Part shown: one piece after another, positions 34,198-44,306 of the stretch
Position numbering within the stretch: position 1 is the first letter of the stretch
Layout of the letters: each line of letters begins with the position of its first letter
NCBI GenBank assembly: GCA_016713965.1
Contig: JADJOC010000009.1
Coordinates: forward strand, 1,240,001-1,304,000
Length of the DNA: 64,000 bases
Source: Chitinophagaceae bacterium
GTDB taxonomy: Bacteria; Bacteroidota; Bacteroidia; Chitinophagales; Chitinophagaceae
Direction of reading: 5' to 3'
Made by a program: the position numbers and the translations under genes
The notes under the pieces: model-generated
What the model was told of the DNA's origin: nothing
Database searches by the model: none
The model's input: the letters and a program-made list of their open reading frames with translations, nothing else

Positions 34198-36136
34198 TTG
34201 CAACTATCTATAATTATAGTAAACTACAATGTAAAATATTTTTTAGAGCAATGCTTGTATGCTGTAATTGATGCCTGTAAGAATATTACCGCTGAAATTT
34301 ATGTAGTAGATAATAATTCTACCGACGGCAGCAAAAAATTTTTAGAGGCGAAGTTTAATACTGTCCATTTTATCTGGAACGAGGAAAATACGGGTTTTGC
34401 AAAAGCCAATAATCATGCTTTAGGACAGGTCAAAGGTCAATATATTTTATTTTTAAATCCTGATACGATTGTGCCTGAGAATTGTTTTGAAAAATGTATA
34501 GCTTTTTTTAAAACTAATCCACAGGCGGGTGCGCTAGGCATAAGAATGATTGATGGCATCGGTAGCTTTTTAAAAGAAAGTAAAAGGGCTTTTCCGTCAC
34601 CACTTACCTCGTTGTATAAATTAACCGGGTTGTCGATGATATTTCCTAATTCAAAAAAATTTGGCAGGTATCATCTTGGGCATTTATCAGAAAAAAGTAA
34701 CCATGAAGTGGATGTACTGGCAGGTGCATTTATGATGATACCCAAAACCGTGTTGGATAAAACAAGAGGATTTGATGAAAAATTTTTTATGTATGGCGAG
34801 GATGTTGACCTAAGCTACCGTGTGCAACAAGCTGGGTATAAAAATTTTTATTTCGCCGGAAGCACTATCATTCATTTTAAAGGTGAAAGCACAAAAAAAG
34901 GCAGCCTCAATTATGTAAAAATGTTTTACAAGGCCATGAGCTTGTTTGTACAAAAGCATTATGGCAGCAGCCGTGCCGGGTTGTTTAACTTTTTAATCCA
35001 GGTAGCAATAGTATTGAGAGCTGTGATCTCCGCTATTTCAAATTTTTTTAAACGCATAAGTATTGCTTTGCTAGATGCGCTGGTTATGTTGATGAGCTTT
35101 GGCATTGCTAAATTTATCTGGAGCAATTATATAAGAAAAGAAATTACTTATTCTCCCAATATGCTATTGGTGGCTTTTCCTATATTTTCTATAATTTTTC
35201 TGGCAGTATCTTATTATACAGGATTATATGATAAGAAGGGATACAAACAATCACAACTGAACCAATCTACCATAGCAGCTACTTTGGTTCTACTAAGTAT
35301 TTATGCATTACTGCCCGAAAGTTTACGGTTTTCCCGTGGCATATTGGTGCTAGGTATTGGGGTGTCTTTTATTTTAATAAGTATAGCAAGATGGATGCTT
35401 GTTAAAACAAAAATGATATACCCGTTAGAAGGCGATGATGAATATAAACAAACTATTGTAGTAGCTGATGAAATGGATTTTAACAATATAAGTACGCTAA
35501 TGAAAAAATCAGGTATGCAGGAAAGGTTACTGGGATGTGTACACGATAAAACCAGCACTAACAGCATTGGAAATATTCACCAGCTTACTGCACTGATACA
35601 ACTGTATGGTATTAAAGAAATAATATTTTGTAAAAACGGCTTAAGTTATCAACTAATTATTGATATAATACAAACATTACCTAGGCATTTACGCTTTAAA
35701 TATCATGCATCAGGCAGTAATAGCATTATTGGAAGCGACAGCAAGGATGTAGGCTGTGATTTTATATCCGTTGATAAAAATACACTATTAATACCCCCAA
35801 AATAAGCGTAGCAAACGTTTGCTGGATATGGCAGTATCCATGTTTTTTTTACTAACTTTTCCTGTTCATTTTATTTTACAGAAAAAACCTTTACACTTTT
35901 TTAAAAATACATTTAGCGTATTATTTTTAAAAAAAACATGGGTTGGTTATGCAAGCATTAATAAACAATTACCGGCACTAAAAAAGCCCGTTATCACGAT
36001 TACTACTTTACCAGTTAAATTAAATACTTTACCGGAGGATGTTCTTTTTAAAGGGGATGAATGGTATGCTTCAGTATTCTCTATTGCAATAGATATAGAG
36101 AAAATAAAAAGGGGTTACAAATATCTTTGTTATTAA
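34198..36136 (+). CDS. Family 2 glycosyltransferase with membrane and C-terminal domains, one frame break
   Basis: The start is TTG (MQLSIIIVNYNVKYFLEQCL is the family N-terminus). The GT-A domain has VVDNNSTDGS, LFLNPDT and GFDEKFFMYGEDVDLSYR. About residue 280 onward there are four to six spans, then a Rossmann-like segment (DEYKQTIVVADEMDF). The frame stops at 35805. Removing one C from the C5 run at 35794-35798 joins LLIPQNKRSKRLLDMAVS to a further spanning segment and the family ending TWVGYASINKQLPALKK. This gives 645 residues (1,939 - 1 bases). It probably adds sugars to a surface polysaccharide. Its stop overlaps the convergent gene by four bases. Confidence 0.86.
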
Positions 36137-37249
36137 AGTTTTTTATTTAATAATCCCGGTAAAGATGTAATAATTTTTTTATAGTCATCTGCTGGAAAAA
36201 CAGGAATAAGTAAAGAGCTCTTTTCAAAATTTATTAATACTTTCTCCAAGGAGAAATCTTCTTGCCTTACTGTATAAAAGTATTTTTTTTCGGATAAATA
36301 TCCGGCCAGGTATTCTTGCTCTGTTTGCCCGGGTGTTGGCACCAGTACTGCACTTTTTTGCAGGTTTACCAAATCCATAATGGTTGTATAACCGCTTCTG
36401 CTGATTATTAATTTTGATTCGTTAATGGCATTATTAATTTCTTTTGTGGATAAATGATTATGCACTTTGACAGATGTGCCGGCAATATTTTTTACTGCTG
36501 CTGTACCTGGCAATCCTCTTATTACCAGGGCGCTGCCTTTGTAATCTTTTAGTGAACTAAAAATAATATCTTCAAAAATTGTACGCTGCGGTTCCGGACC
36601 GGAAATGAGAAATAATATATCGTATTTTATTGCAGCTTCACTTTTATAGAACCTTGATAAAATACCTATATAATGTATGGGAATTGCAGGTAATTTCTCC
36701 GGGTGCGATAATTCGCCTGCTATTTTATTATCGCCTGCCGCATCGGGTACCCAGCATTGCCTGTATTTATTTATAAAATAATAATGAATTTTTTGAACTA
36801 CCCGTTCTGCAAATGTATTTCCAACTTTTATTTTTAATTGATGGGTAATATAAACACATGGTATGGTACAATGATATAAACCCAGCCTGTTATCTGAAAT
36901 AATTAAATCAACAGGATTTTTTTGTAACCATTTTTTTAACCATGCCCTTTCCTGTATAATTTTAAATAGTAGTTTAGGAAATTGTGATAATAAAACAAAG
37001 GGTAGCCAAAATTTTTTACGTGAATACCGGATATTATACCCTTTTATTATTATAATTTGTAACTGCGGAAATTCTTTTTTTTAATAATGCTGCAGAAGCG
37101 CCACTGGCAGCAATTATTACTTCATAATGTTGGGTAAGTAATTCATTTATAAGGGGTATACAGCGTGTTGCATGGCCAAGGCCCCAATCGAGCGGATCTA
37201 TCAAGATGCCGGGTTTATAAGGTATTGTGTTAATTTTCTCTATATTCAT
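36133..37249 (-). CDS. MurG-like (GT-B, GT28-type) glycosyltransferase, one frame break
   Basis: The N-terminus carries GILIDPLDWGLGHATRCIPLINELL, the glycine-rich acceptor loop of GT-B enzymes such as MurG. The frame stops after 71 codons. Removing one base from the T8 run at 37075-37082 gives ALLKKEFPQLQIIIIKGYNIRYS and then a single open frame to 36133. The total is 371 residues (1,117 - 1 bases). The C-terminal half has SRSGYTTIMDLVNLQKSAVLVPTPGQTEQEYLA, the UDP-sugar-binding block. Role and sugar are unknown. It is convergent with the glycosyltransferase at 34198. Confidence 0.85.
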
Positions 37250-37304
37250 ATCAGCAATGCAATAATTATTTGTGAAAATAGTTTAATTTAGTAACTAGAA
37301 AAAT

Positions 37305-37439
37305 ATGCAACACATTACTAAATTAATCGCGGTTTTATTGGTGGGCGCTACTTTGCTCTTTTCAGGATGCTCCAGTAGCAAAAAAGGATTTATGGGTAAA
37401 AAAGGACAATGTGGCTGCCAAGGCATGGTTGGATACTAA
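37305..37439 (+). CDS. Tiny lipoprotein with a Cys pair (44 residues)
   Basis: The frame reads MQHITKLIAVLLVGATLLFS, then a lipobox Cys in FSGCSSS. A short Gly/Lys-rich tail follows ending GQCGCQGMVGY, with a CxC pair. The signal and lipobox are convincing, so I treat it as real despite its size. The next gene starts 27 bases on. The CxC could bind metal or form a disulfide, but nothing more can be said. Confidence 0.65.
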   Translation: MQHITKLIAVLLVGATLLFSGCSSSKKGFMGKKGQCGCQGMVGY

Positions 37440-37466
37440 ATTAAAATTGATATTTAATAATTAATA

Positions 37467-37655
37467 ATGAACAAAGCTAACAGGGATTTACTGGTAATGT
37501 TCAAGCAGGAACTAATGACTCCTATGGCTATGGCATATGAGGTGGAACGGCTTCACCAATTATTATTTAAAGTAGAGAAGCTGGATAACCTGGTAGTTGC
37601 CCACGAAATAATAGACTTAAACAAATTTAAGCTGGTTAAAATTCTATTAAGCTGA
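37467..37655 (+). CDS. Small helical protein, function unknown (62 residues)
   Basis: This acidic-basic helical protein (MNKANRDLLVMFKQELMTPMAMAYEVERLHQLLFKVEKL in outline) lies downstream of the tiny lipoprotein, probably in one transcript. It has no signal peptide and no Cys. The family is not recognised. The frame has good codon structure and an ATG start. Confidence 0.5.
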   Translation: MNKANRDLLVMFKQELMTPMAMAYEVERLHQLLFKVEKLDNLVVAHEIIDLNKFKLVKILLS

Positions 37656-37715
37656 AGAATATTTTACGCCAAAGAGAACTTAAGCCATTCGTATTTTTAA
37701 ATTGTAAAAACTAGT

Positions 37716-38982
37716 TTATTTCAATCTCCCAAGCGCATCTCTTAACTTATTAAGCATCTCCTCTATTTCTTCTATTTTAGATGTTCCTACGCTTAACCTG
37801 TACCAGCTGCTGCTATGTGATGCGCCAAACGCATAAAATGGCACGACAGCTAATTTTGCTTCATTTAAAATATAATCTGTTACATCTGCCTGATCTTTTA
37901 ATAATGATCCGTCTGCAGTCTTTTTTCCTGCCAGGTTTATTTGTATGGTTAAATAAATGGCAGCCTGGGGAGTTACTGCGTCTACTGCAAAACCATCATA
38001 TTTTAACTGCTTAAAACCTAAATAAATTTTTTGTAGCCGCTCTTCAATCGCAGTTTTAAATTTAATAAAATAATTATCAATAGCTTCTGTTTGGGGTAAA
38101 TAACCAGCTACAGCTTTTTTGCTCAGCCATAGGTGCCCACGCACCCACATGGCTATTAATTGCCTTCATTTTATTGATAATGTTTACAGGCCCCATTGCC
38201 CATCCTACTCTTACGCCTGTAGCAGCAAAAGCTTTGCTTATACCATCAATAAAAATGGTATACTCTTTCATTTTTGGCCTTAGGGTTACAGGATTTACAT
38301 GGGCAGTATCTCCGTAAGTAAGCGTCCAGTAAATTTGATCGTATAAAAGGTATAGTTTTTTGTCACGCTCACCCCTTGATGCATTTTCTTCTATTACAAG
38401 ATCACAGATAGCAGTAAGCTCTTCTTTACTAAAAGTGGTTCCTGTAGGGTTCAGTGGGCTACATAGCGCCAATAAGCTGGCCCCTTTTATATGTGGCCTT
38501 ATTTCTTCTGCCGTAGGCATAAAATTATTTTTATGCTGGCTTTCAATTACTATATGCTCACCTTCTGTAAAGTGTACATAATGATTATTATTCCAGCTGG
38601 GCACAGCATAAATAACCTTATCTTTTTTATCTACAATGGCCCTGAAAGCTGCATAAATTAACGGCCTTCCCCCTGCTGCTATTAAAATTTCATTATTGGC
38701 ATACTCTATTTTTTCTCTTTGCTTAATAAAACCGGCTACTGCGCTTCTTAATTCCATAATCCCATCGGCAGGCGGATATGTGGTATGCCTTTCCTTATAT
38801 GCATTGATTATTTCCTCTTCCAGTTCCTGCGGTATAGGAAAGATAGAGGAATCGAAATCACCAATAGTATAATTATATACTTTTAGCCCCTGCCTGTTTT
38901 TTTCTTTTATTTCTGCGCCTAAGCGAACAATTTCCGAACCTATTAAAGTTTCTGAAAGCTGGCTTAATTTTCCTGAACTCAT
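37716..38982 (-). CDS. PLP-dependent aminotransferase class I/II, one frame break
   Basis: This fold-type I aminotransferase resembles aspartate aminotransferases. The start MSSGKLSQLSETLIGSEIVRL and NYTIGDFDSSIFPIP lead to GRPLIYAAFRAI, CSPLNPTGTTF and the PLP Lys in DGISKAFAATGVRVGW. Removing one A from the T6 run (plus strand 38115-38120) restores MAEQKAVAGYLPQTEAIDNYF. That gives 421 residues (1,267 - 1 bases). The C-terminal part has SSWYRLSVGTSKIEEIEEM with the substrate-carboxylate Arg. The substrate is inferred only at class level. Confidence 0.9.
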
Positions 38983-39215
38983 GTGATTTATTTAGGATAA
39001 AAAGAATTGATTGTTCGGCAAAAGTAATTTTTATAGGGGGAAAATAAAAATCCGGGAGTATCCCCTTTTGAAAAATTTATACCAGATGAGTGTTAAGTTA
39101 AGCTTGCCGGAAGTATTTTTTACCGTAATAATGATAGTGATTTTATTAAACTCAGCCTTAGTATTTTCAAACTGAAATATTACTAAAAAATCCTGAAAAG
39201 TAAAATATAGGATTA

Positions 39216-40676
39216 TTAAATGCTTTTACCAGCAATTATAAAATCCGGTGGTACGGCTATTGCAAATTTACAATATTTAAAAAATTGAAGCCCGCCATTT
39301 CCGTTTACATGAAATCTTTTTGTTTCTACCTGCTTATGGCGTGTATACATTTGTAATAAAATATTGTTTTCTCCGGCTTTTAGAGGTATCCTGGAATAAT
39401 AAATACGGTTAGGTAGGGATTGCCAGTTCCTGGTATCCGCTTTTTCAGATAAAAGGTTATAAAGGCTTAGGGCATCCGTCAAAACAGATTCTAAATCACT
39501 TTTATTTTCTTTTTTTTCAGCTATTGCTTCTGCCAGTTTTTTTAATGCCATCCTGCTTAGCGCTTTTCCCAATTCCTTAATAAATCGTTGCTTAAGGCTT
39601 TGCTGGGCAAGCACACCTATATCCTGTGCTTTTTCTAAAGTATAATTAATGCTATCTGCAATTAAATTTCCTTTCATGTAATAAGGCCGTTGCTGAATGT
39701 ATTGCGGAAGCGCTATCGAGAAAATTTTTATATCGCTTAGTTCAACAGATGAATTATATCCGGGTGTATCGTAGTCGAACGGTATATTTAATTCATTGTA
39801 ACTATCCCTGAAGCTAAAAAGCCCTGCGTCATTTTTTATTAAAGTAAAGCTTATATTTTTTTGTTGTTTTACAGGAGCAAGCCCATTTTCCCAAAAAACA
39901 ATTAATTCGCCTCCCGGCGCTTTATTTTCTTTTATGAATTTTATACCCAACTCTTGTTCCAGCCTATTCTGCTCATCATAAAATCCCAATGCATTTGCTG
40001 TTCTTACTACATCCTTTTTTAATTGCCCGGGTATTTGCACACCATAATATTCATTATTGTTTTTTGCAAAAATTTCTACAGCATTGCGGTAAGCAATAAA
40101 TGCATTATTAATATCCTTTCCTTTTTCAAAAATTATTCCCTGGAGCATTAGTGAAAAAGCATCTTGTGTATATTTATTATCATTTGTAAATTTTTCCTGT
40201 TGGGAATAATTGGCCAAAGTGATTCGCCTTGCTTCTACCAATGCATCTTCGATTTTTCCTAGATACAAATAATTCAGGGCTTTATAATAATGCACCATAA
40301 ACCGTTCAAAATCTTCACCCCGGTAAGTAGTTACCATTTGATTAACCAAATAAGTAAGTGCCACATCTTTTATGGTATTTTGGGCATTTTCCATTAAATA
40401 GTCTGCTTTATTAAAAACCCGGTTACTGCTATCGTATTGTTGTAACAAATGGAGGGTTTTTCCTTTTTCAAGAAGATATAACAGTTCGTTCCTGTCTTTT
40501 TTTAAAAGGGGGATTTTTTCTAGTCTTTTGTTGGCAATTTCATACTCCTCTTCCCTAAGGCTTTTATAATAATTGCTAATTCTCTGATTATAAGTAGCAC
40601 ATGAAAAAAATAAAAGCGCCAACGATATGGTCATTAGCGCTTTTATAAATTTAAATTCTTTAATCAATCCTTTCAT
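39216..40676 (-). CDS. COG3014-like outer-membrane lipoprotein with TPR-type helices
   Basis: This 486-residue protein has a lipoprotein signal (LLFFSCATYNQ). Its long helical N-terminal half is TPR-like (YKALNYLYLGKIEDALVEARRIT; DAFSLMLQGIIFEKGKDINNAFIAYRNAVEIF). A beta-rich C-terminal part follows (APGGELIVFWENGLAPVKQ ... VETKRFHVNGNGGLQ). The layout matches COG3014 proteins, which are often encoded beside LpoB. The gene is 31 bases downstream of the LpoB-like gene on the same strand, so the pair is likely an operon. A role with LpoB in peptidoglycan synthase regulation is inference. Confidence 0.75.
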   Translation of the reverse strand: MKGLIKEFKFIKALMTISLALLFFSCATYNQRISNYYKSLREEEYEIANKRLEKIPLLKKDRNELLYLLEKGKTLHLLQQYDSSNRVFNKADYLMENAQNTIKDVALTYLVNQMVTTYRGEDFERFMVHYYKALNYLYLGKIEDALVEARRITLANYSQQEKFTNDNKYTQDAFSLMLQGIIFEKGKDINNAFIAYRNAVEIFAKNNNEYYGVQIPGQLKKDVVRTANALGFYDEQNRLEQELGIKFIKENKAPGGELIVFWENGLAPVKQQKNISFTLIKNDAGLFSFRDSYNELNIPFDYDTPGYNSSVELSDIKIFSIALPQYIQQRPYYMKGNLIADSINYTLEKAQDIGVLAQQSLKQRFIKELGKALSRMALKKLAEAIAEKKENKSDLESVLTDALSLYNLLSEKADTRNWQSLPNRIYYSRIPLKAGENNILLQMYTRHKQVETKRFHVNGNGGLQFFKYCKFAIAVPPDFIIAGKSI

Positions 40677-40707
40677 GTGTTAAAAAATTCTATCAATAGT
40701 ACCCAAT

Positions 40708-41295
40708 TTAGTTTTTAACGTATTTGGCAATTTTTTTATCGCCAATCCATACTACCTCACTGGTTTGCATATCCGTAAGTTCTAAATTTATTTGATAATA
40801 AACTACTTTTTTTCTTTTGTGAGAATCTACAATGGAATTGATAGAACCTTGTAAAATATAATCAGCACCTACTTCCATACCGAATTTTTTCATAGTGCTC
40901 ACAGAGGCATTGGTTTGCTGGTCTGCCCGTTCCCCCCGTAATTCTTCTCTTTTTTTACCAGCTTGTACAAGGCGCACTTTTTGAGTTTTAATAAATGATT
41001 GCTCCAGGTCTTTTATAAAAGTTTCTGCTTCAATGTGTTCGTGGCTTTTATTATCTACAAAGCCGCATATTAGTACAGGTTTTTGGCCTTGTTTTGCCTG
41101 CATAAAATTAGTGAACCAATTTGCTTTCAGTATGTCACCAATCATTTGTTCTGCAGTTAACCTGCTGTCGGTATTGTTCCATCTGCCACTAATATCAATC
41201 TGTTCGTCCGGGCTTACCCTCGATACTTTTCTGCTGCAAGAGTTAATAGTAAATAATAATACTGCCATTGCAAAAAGCAAAGTAAATTTCTTCAT
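40708..41295 (-). CDS. lpoB: LpoB-like penicillin-binding-protein activator lipoprotein
   Basis: This 195-residue lipoprotein (lipobox TINSCSRK) has a PBP activator domain. The family motifs are DISGRWNNTDSRLTAEQMIGDIL, PVLICGFVDNKSHEHIEAETFIKDLEQSFI, GMEVGADYILQGSINSIVD and NLELTDMQTSEVVWIGDKKI. In E. coli LpoB spans the periplasm to activate PBP1b. Here it precedes the COG3014-like gene. The frame and length are normal. Confidence 0.88.
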   Translation of the reverse strand: MKKFTLLFAMAVLLFTINSCSRKVSRVSPDEQIDISGRWNNTDSRLTAEQMIGDILKANWFTNFMQAKQGQKPVLICGFVDNKSHEHIEAETFIKDLEQSFIKTQKVRLVQAGKKREELRGERADQQTNASVSTMKKFGMEVGADYILQGSINSIVDSHKRKKVVYYQINLELTDMQTSEVVWIGDKKIAKYVKN

Positions 41296-41340
41296 AAAAT
41301 GATTTATTAAAAGGATTGTGAATGAGATATAAAATTGATA

Positions 41341-41709
41341 TTACCACCAGCGGCGGCGATATTGAAAATTGTTATACGGGTTGTACCAGAAGCTGTTTCG
41401 GTTATTATAGTATTGATTATTATATGGATCAAAATAATTTAATCTTCTTGCTCTTTCTAAGCGGAGGGTTCTTCTAAAATCTCTGCGTTCTGCCTTTCTT
41501 TCGGCTTTTGCTTCAAAAAAGTCGTAAGCTTTATAAGTATTTTGAAGAGTTGTAGCATGCCAAGCTGTTAAAGAATCGGCCATGGCCATATATTTATTCT
41601 GGCTTTGCATGTATTGAGGGTTCTGGTCAGCAACTAGTTGCCTGGCCTGGCCTAAACTGCTTAAAGATATGCAGCTCGATAAAAATAAGATTGGTATAGA
41701 ATTTTTCAT
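41341..41709 (-). CDS. Small secreted Arg/Tyr/Asn-rich protein
   Basis: I start at ATG 41709 (MKNSIPILFLSSCISLSSLGQA, a signal peptide) because the upstream extension overlaps msrB and is not signal-like. The 122-residue precursor has a helical middle (YMAMADSLTAWHATTLQNTYKAYDFFEAKAERKAERR). Its very basic, aromatic tail is rich in Tyr/Asn/Arg/Trp. Such tails occur in small exported Bacteroidota proteins of unknown role. It sits 45 bases upstream of the LpoB-like gene on the same strand. Confidence 0.6.
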   Translation of the reverse strand: MKNSIPILFLSSCISLSSLGQARQLVADQNPQYMQSQNKYMAMADSLTAWHATTLQNTYKAYDFFEAKAERKAERRDFRRTLRLERARRLNYFDPYNNQYYNNRNSFWYNPYNNFQYRRRWW

Positions 41710-41821
41710 ATTATAATGATATTTCTTTTTTTTAAATATTACAATTTTAATTCCTAAAGCCGTTAAAGGAGCGTTAAAAAGAGCAATATTATTAAAGCCA
41801 ATGCTGCCGTGACCAAATACA

Positions 41822-42361
41822 TTATTTTGATGTGTTTGAATTATCAAAATTCAATATAACTGAATTGATGCAATAGCGCAGGCCGGTTGGTGGCGGGCCA
41901 TCTTCAAACACATGGCCTAAGTGAGCGTTGCACCTGCCACACATTACTTCTGTGCGTTTCATCCCATAACTGTTATCAGGCGCATAAATGATGCTTCCCT
42001 TGCTTACCGGTTCAAAAAAGCTGGGCCAGCCACAGTTGCTGTCAAACTTGCCGTTACTGTTAAATAAAGGATTGCCACATGCAGCACAATGATAGGTACC
42101 CACTTCCTTATGATCCCAGAATTTTCCTGTAAATGCCCTTTCAGTTCCTTTTTCACGGGCTATATCATAGACCTCACCAGGCAGGATTTGCTTCCATTCT
42201 TCGTTACTAACTGCTAATTTACTGGTATCGGTAGTTGAGTATAAAGAGTTTTTCTTATTATTAGTGTTCATTTTGTTGCCATTTTGTGGTTTAGAAACTG
42301 GAGTATTGCAACTTATTGCTATGCAAAATATTGACAATAAAAATAATTTAATAGGATACAT
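41822..42361 (-). CDS. msrB: Peptide-methionine (R)-S-oxide reductase, lipoprotein form
   Basis: This 179-residue enzyme has a lipoprotein signal (IAISCNT, lipid Cys18). The zinc site is Cys92/Cys95 (HCAAC) and Cys141/Cys144 (CGRC). The catalytic Cys164 is in GLRYCINS, and GWPSF and NAHLGHVF are conserved. The anchor implies repair of oxidised proteins in the periplasm, unlike cytosolic MsrB. Length and frame are normal. Confidence 0.94.
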   Translation of the reverse strand: MYPIKLFLLSIFCIAISCNTPVSKPQNGNKMNTNNKKNSLYSTTDTSKLAVSNEEWKQILPGEVYDIAREKGTERAFTGKFWDHKEVGTYHCAACGNPLFNSNGKFDSNCGWPSFFEPVSKGSIIYAPDNSYGMKRTEVMCGRCNAHLGHVFEDGPPPTGLRYCINSVILNFDNSNTSK

Positions 42362-42559
42362 ATTTAATTATAAAAGTTCAATAAAATGCCTGAAGATAAA
42401 CATACGGCAAAGATAAAAATGAAGATTTACTATATATTTTACAGGATGTTAAAGGATTTTTAAAATGAGTACATTATATTTACCTTCCGAAACAATATTT
42501 TTAATAGTAATTGGCTGAACAAGTGTTAAGCTTTTGGCCAGATACGCAAGGTAGTGAAT

Positions 42560-43162
42560 ATGTTTAATTTAATTCTTTTTGGCCCTCCGGGTAGTGGCAA
42601 GGGTACACAAAGCGAAAAAATTATAGCTAAATACGGACTTAAGCATTTAAGTACAGGTGATTTATTGCGTACAGAAATTTCTAATCAAACACCCCTGGGC
42701 CTGGAAGCAAAAAGTTTAATGGATAAGGGCCAGTTGGTGCCTGATGAAGTAGTAACCGGTATGATAAGCTCTGCTTTGGATGCTAATCCCGGGGCCAAAG
42801 GCTTTTTATTTGATGGTTTTCCACGCACATCTGCGCAAGCAGAAGCTTTGGATAAGTTGCTGGCGCTAAAAAAAACATCAATTGCCGTTATGCTGGCTTT
42901 GGATGTGAGCCAGGAGGAACTTGTTAAACGATTATTGAAACGTGGAGAAACAAGCGGCCGTAGTGATGATACCAATGAAAATGTGATTACGGCACGCATT
43001 ATTGAATACCATAATAAAACTGCGCCTGTTGCAGAGTATTACAAAAAGTATAATAAAGTAGTGACTGTAAAAGGTGAAGGCACCGTAAATGATATTTTTA
43101 ATGTATTAAGCCACGAAATTGAACAAAGGACCCAACCTAAAGAAGCTGGTATCGAAAAATAA
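42560..43162 (+). CDS. adk: Adenylate kinase
   Basis: This 200-residue enzyme balances ATP, ADP and AMP. The Walker A GPPGSGKGT lies at residues 8-16. HLSTGDLLRTEI, FDGFPRTSAQAEAL and the lid RGETSGRSDD follow. The lid is of the short (no zinc finger) type with RGETSGR. I chose ATG 42560 over GTG 42554 because it fits the family start MFNLILFGPPG. The next gene starts eleven bases on. Confidence 0.94.
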   Translation: MFNLILFGPPGSGKGTQSEKIIAKYGLKHLSTGDLLRTEISNQTPLGLEAKSLMDKGQLVPDEVVTGMISSALDANPGAKGFLFDGFPRTSAQAEALDKLLALKKTSIAVMLALDVSQEELVKRLLKRGETSGRSDDTNENVITARIIEYHNKTAPVAEYYKKYNKVVTVKGEGTVNDIFNVLSHEIEQRTQPKEAGIEK

Positions 43163-43173
43163 ACGCTTTTTAT

Positions 43174-43641
43174 ATGGATAAAACGGCGAAATTAAATTTT
43201 ATACAAAATGAGTTAATAACTCTTTTAAGCCAATTAGTTGCTGGTAAAAGCAGCAATTGGGGTAAAATGAATGCCCAGCAAATGGTTGAACACCTTTCCG
43301 ATTTTTTCAGGGTATCTACAAAAAAAATAAGTTTCCCTTTGGTAACTCCTGCTGAACACCTGCCAAAATACAAGGAGTTTTTATTAAGTGATAAAATGTT
43401 TAGAGAAAATACAAAAGCTCCCATGTTGCCTGATGAACCTTTTGCTTTAAAGGAATTATCTATGCAGCAAGCTATAGAAAAGCTTCAGGAAGAGATAAAT
43501 AGTTTTATTGCTTTTTTTGAAAGTGCAAACCCGGGCACTACTTCACAACACCCGGTTTTTGGGGATCTGAATTATGAAGAGTGGATTTTATTGCATTATA
43601 AACATGTTGTTCATCATGCCAGGCAATTTGGATTAGCCTAA
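43174..43641 (+). CDS. DinB-like DUF1569-type protein
   Basis: This 155-residue four-helix-bundle protein follows the DUF1569/DinB pattern with metal-ligand His in MVEHLSDF and LLHYKHVVHHARQFGL. Biochemistry is unknown; such proteins may bind metal and thiol cofactors. It starts eleven bases after adk and is probably co-transcribed. The frame is clean. Confidence 0.8.
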   Translation: MDKTAKLNFIQNELITLLSQLVAGKSSNWGKMNAQQMVEHLSDFFRVSTKKISFPLVTPAEHLPKYKEFLLSDKMFRENTKAPMLPDEPFALKELSMQQAIEKLQEEINSFIAFFESANPGTTSQHPVFGDLNYEEWILLHYKHVVHHARQFGLA

Positions 43642-43737
43642 GCTTTCTGTTAAAAAATAATTAAATGTGCCCCAGCATTTACCAATAAGCCACTATATTT
43701 ATAGCATAGACTATACAACAATAATTCTGCTAGTTAT

Positions 43738-44295
43738 ATGCGATTGTTTTTATTATTCTTCTGTTTTTACTTTACAAATTTTGCTTATGCACAAAATGCA
43801 GATTTTATTGTACTAAAAAAGAATGGAAAAACAGTAAACTCATATTTTACCGGAACCAATATTGCATTTAGTACTCATACAGGTGCCTATGTGGATGCTT
43901 ACATTTATGGTATAAAAAATGACAGTCTTTTTTTGCAGGAATTCATCATACAGCAGGTGCCTACCCATTTGGGTGTTTTTATTATTGATACTCTAGGAAG
44001 TTATCATTATAAGTACCATTATAGTCAAATAAAAGCCTTGGGGCCAAAACCACAAAGGGGATTTAACGTTAACGGAAGCGGTGCCAGCTTACTGGGCGGA
44101 GGCATATTGCTTACATTGGCTAATGCTGTAGTGTGGTTAGTGGACAGGGATAAGTTTAGTAAAGGATTAATGCTTGGGTCAGTAGGATTGGCCAGTGCCG
44201 GTTACCTGATGACGAAAAGCGGGAACAAGGGTATCACGATAGGAAATAAATATAAAATTATATATATGAATATGAGCCTGGATAAAAAAATGTAA
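43738..44295 (+). CDS. Secreted protein of unknown function
   Basis: This 185-residue precursor has a signal peptide (MRLFLLFFCFYFTNFAYAQ). A beta-rich N-terminal half follows (VLKKNGKTVNSYFTGTNIAF). A Gly-rich, hydrophobic middle (GASLLGGGILLTLANAVVWLVD, then GLMLGSVGLASAGYLM) may be one or two membrane-associated segments. It is 12 bases upstream of the transglycosylase gene on the same strand, suggesting an envelope role, though none is shown. The family is not recognised. Confidence 0.65.
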   Translation: MRLFLLFFCFYFTNFAYAQNADFIVLKKNGKTVNSYFTGTNIAFSTHTGAYVDAYIYGIKNDSLFLQEFIIQQVPTHLGVFIIDTLGSYHYKYHYSQIKALGPKPQRGFNVNGSGASLLGGGILLTLANAVVWLVDRDKFSKGLMLGSVGLASAGYLMTKSGNKGITIGNKYKIIYMNMSLDKKM

Positions 44296-44306
44296 CTCCT
44301 ATAGCA

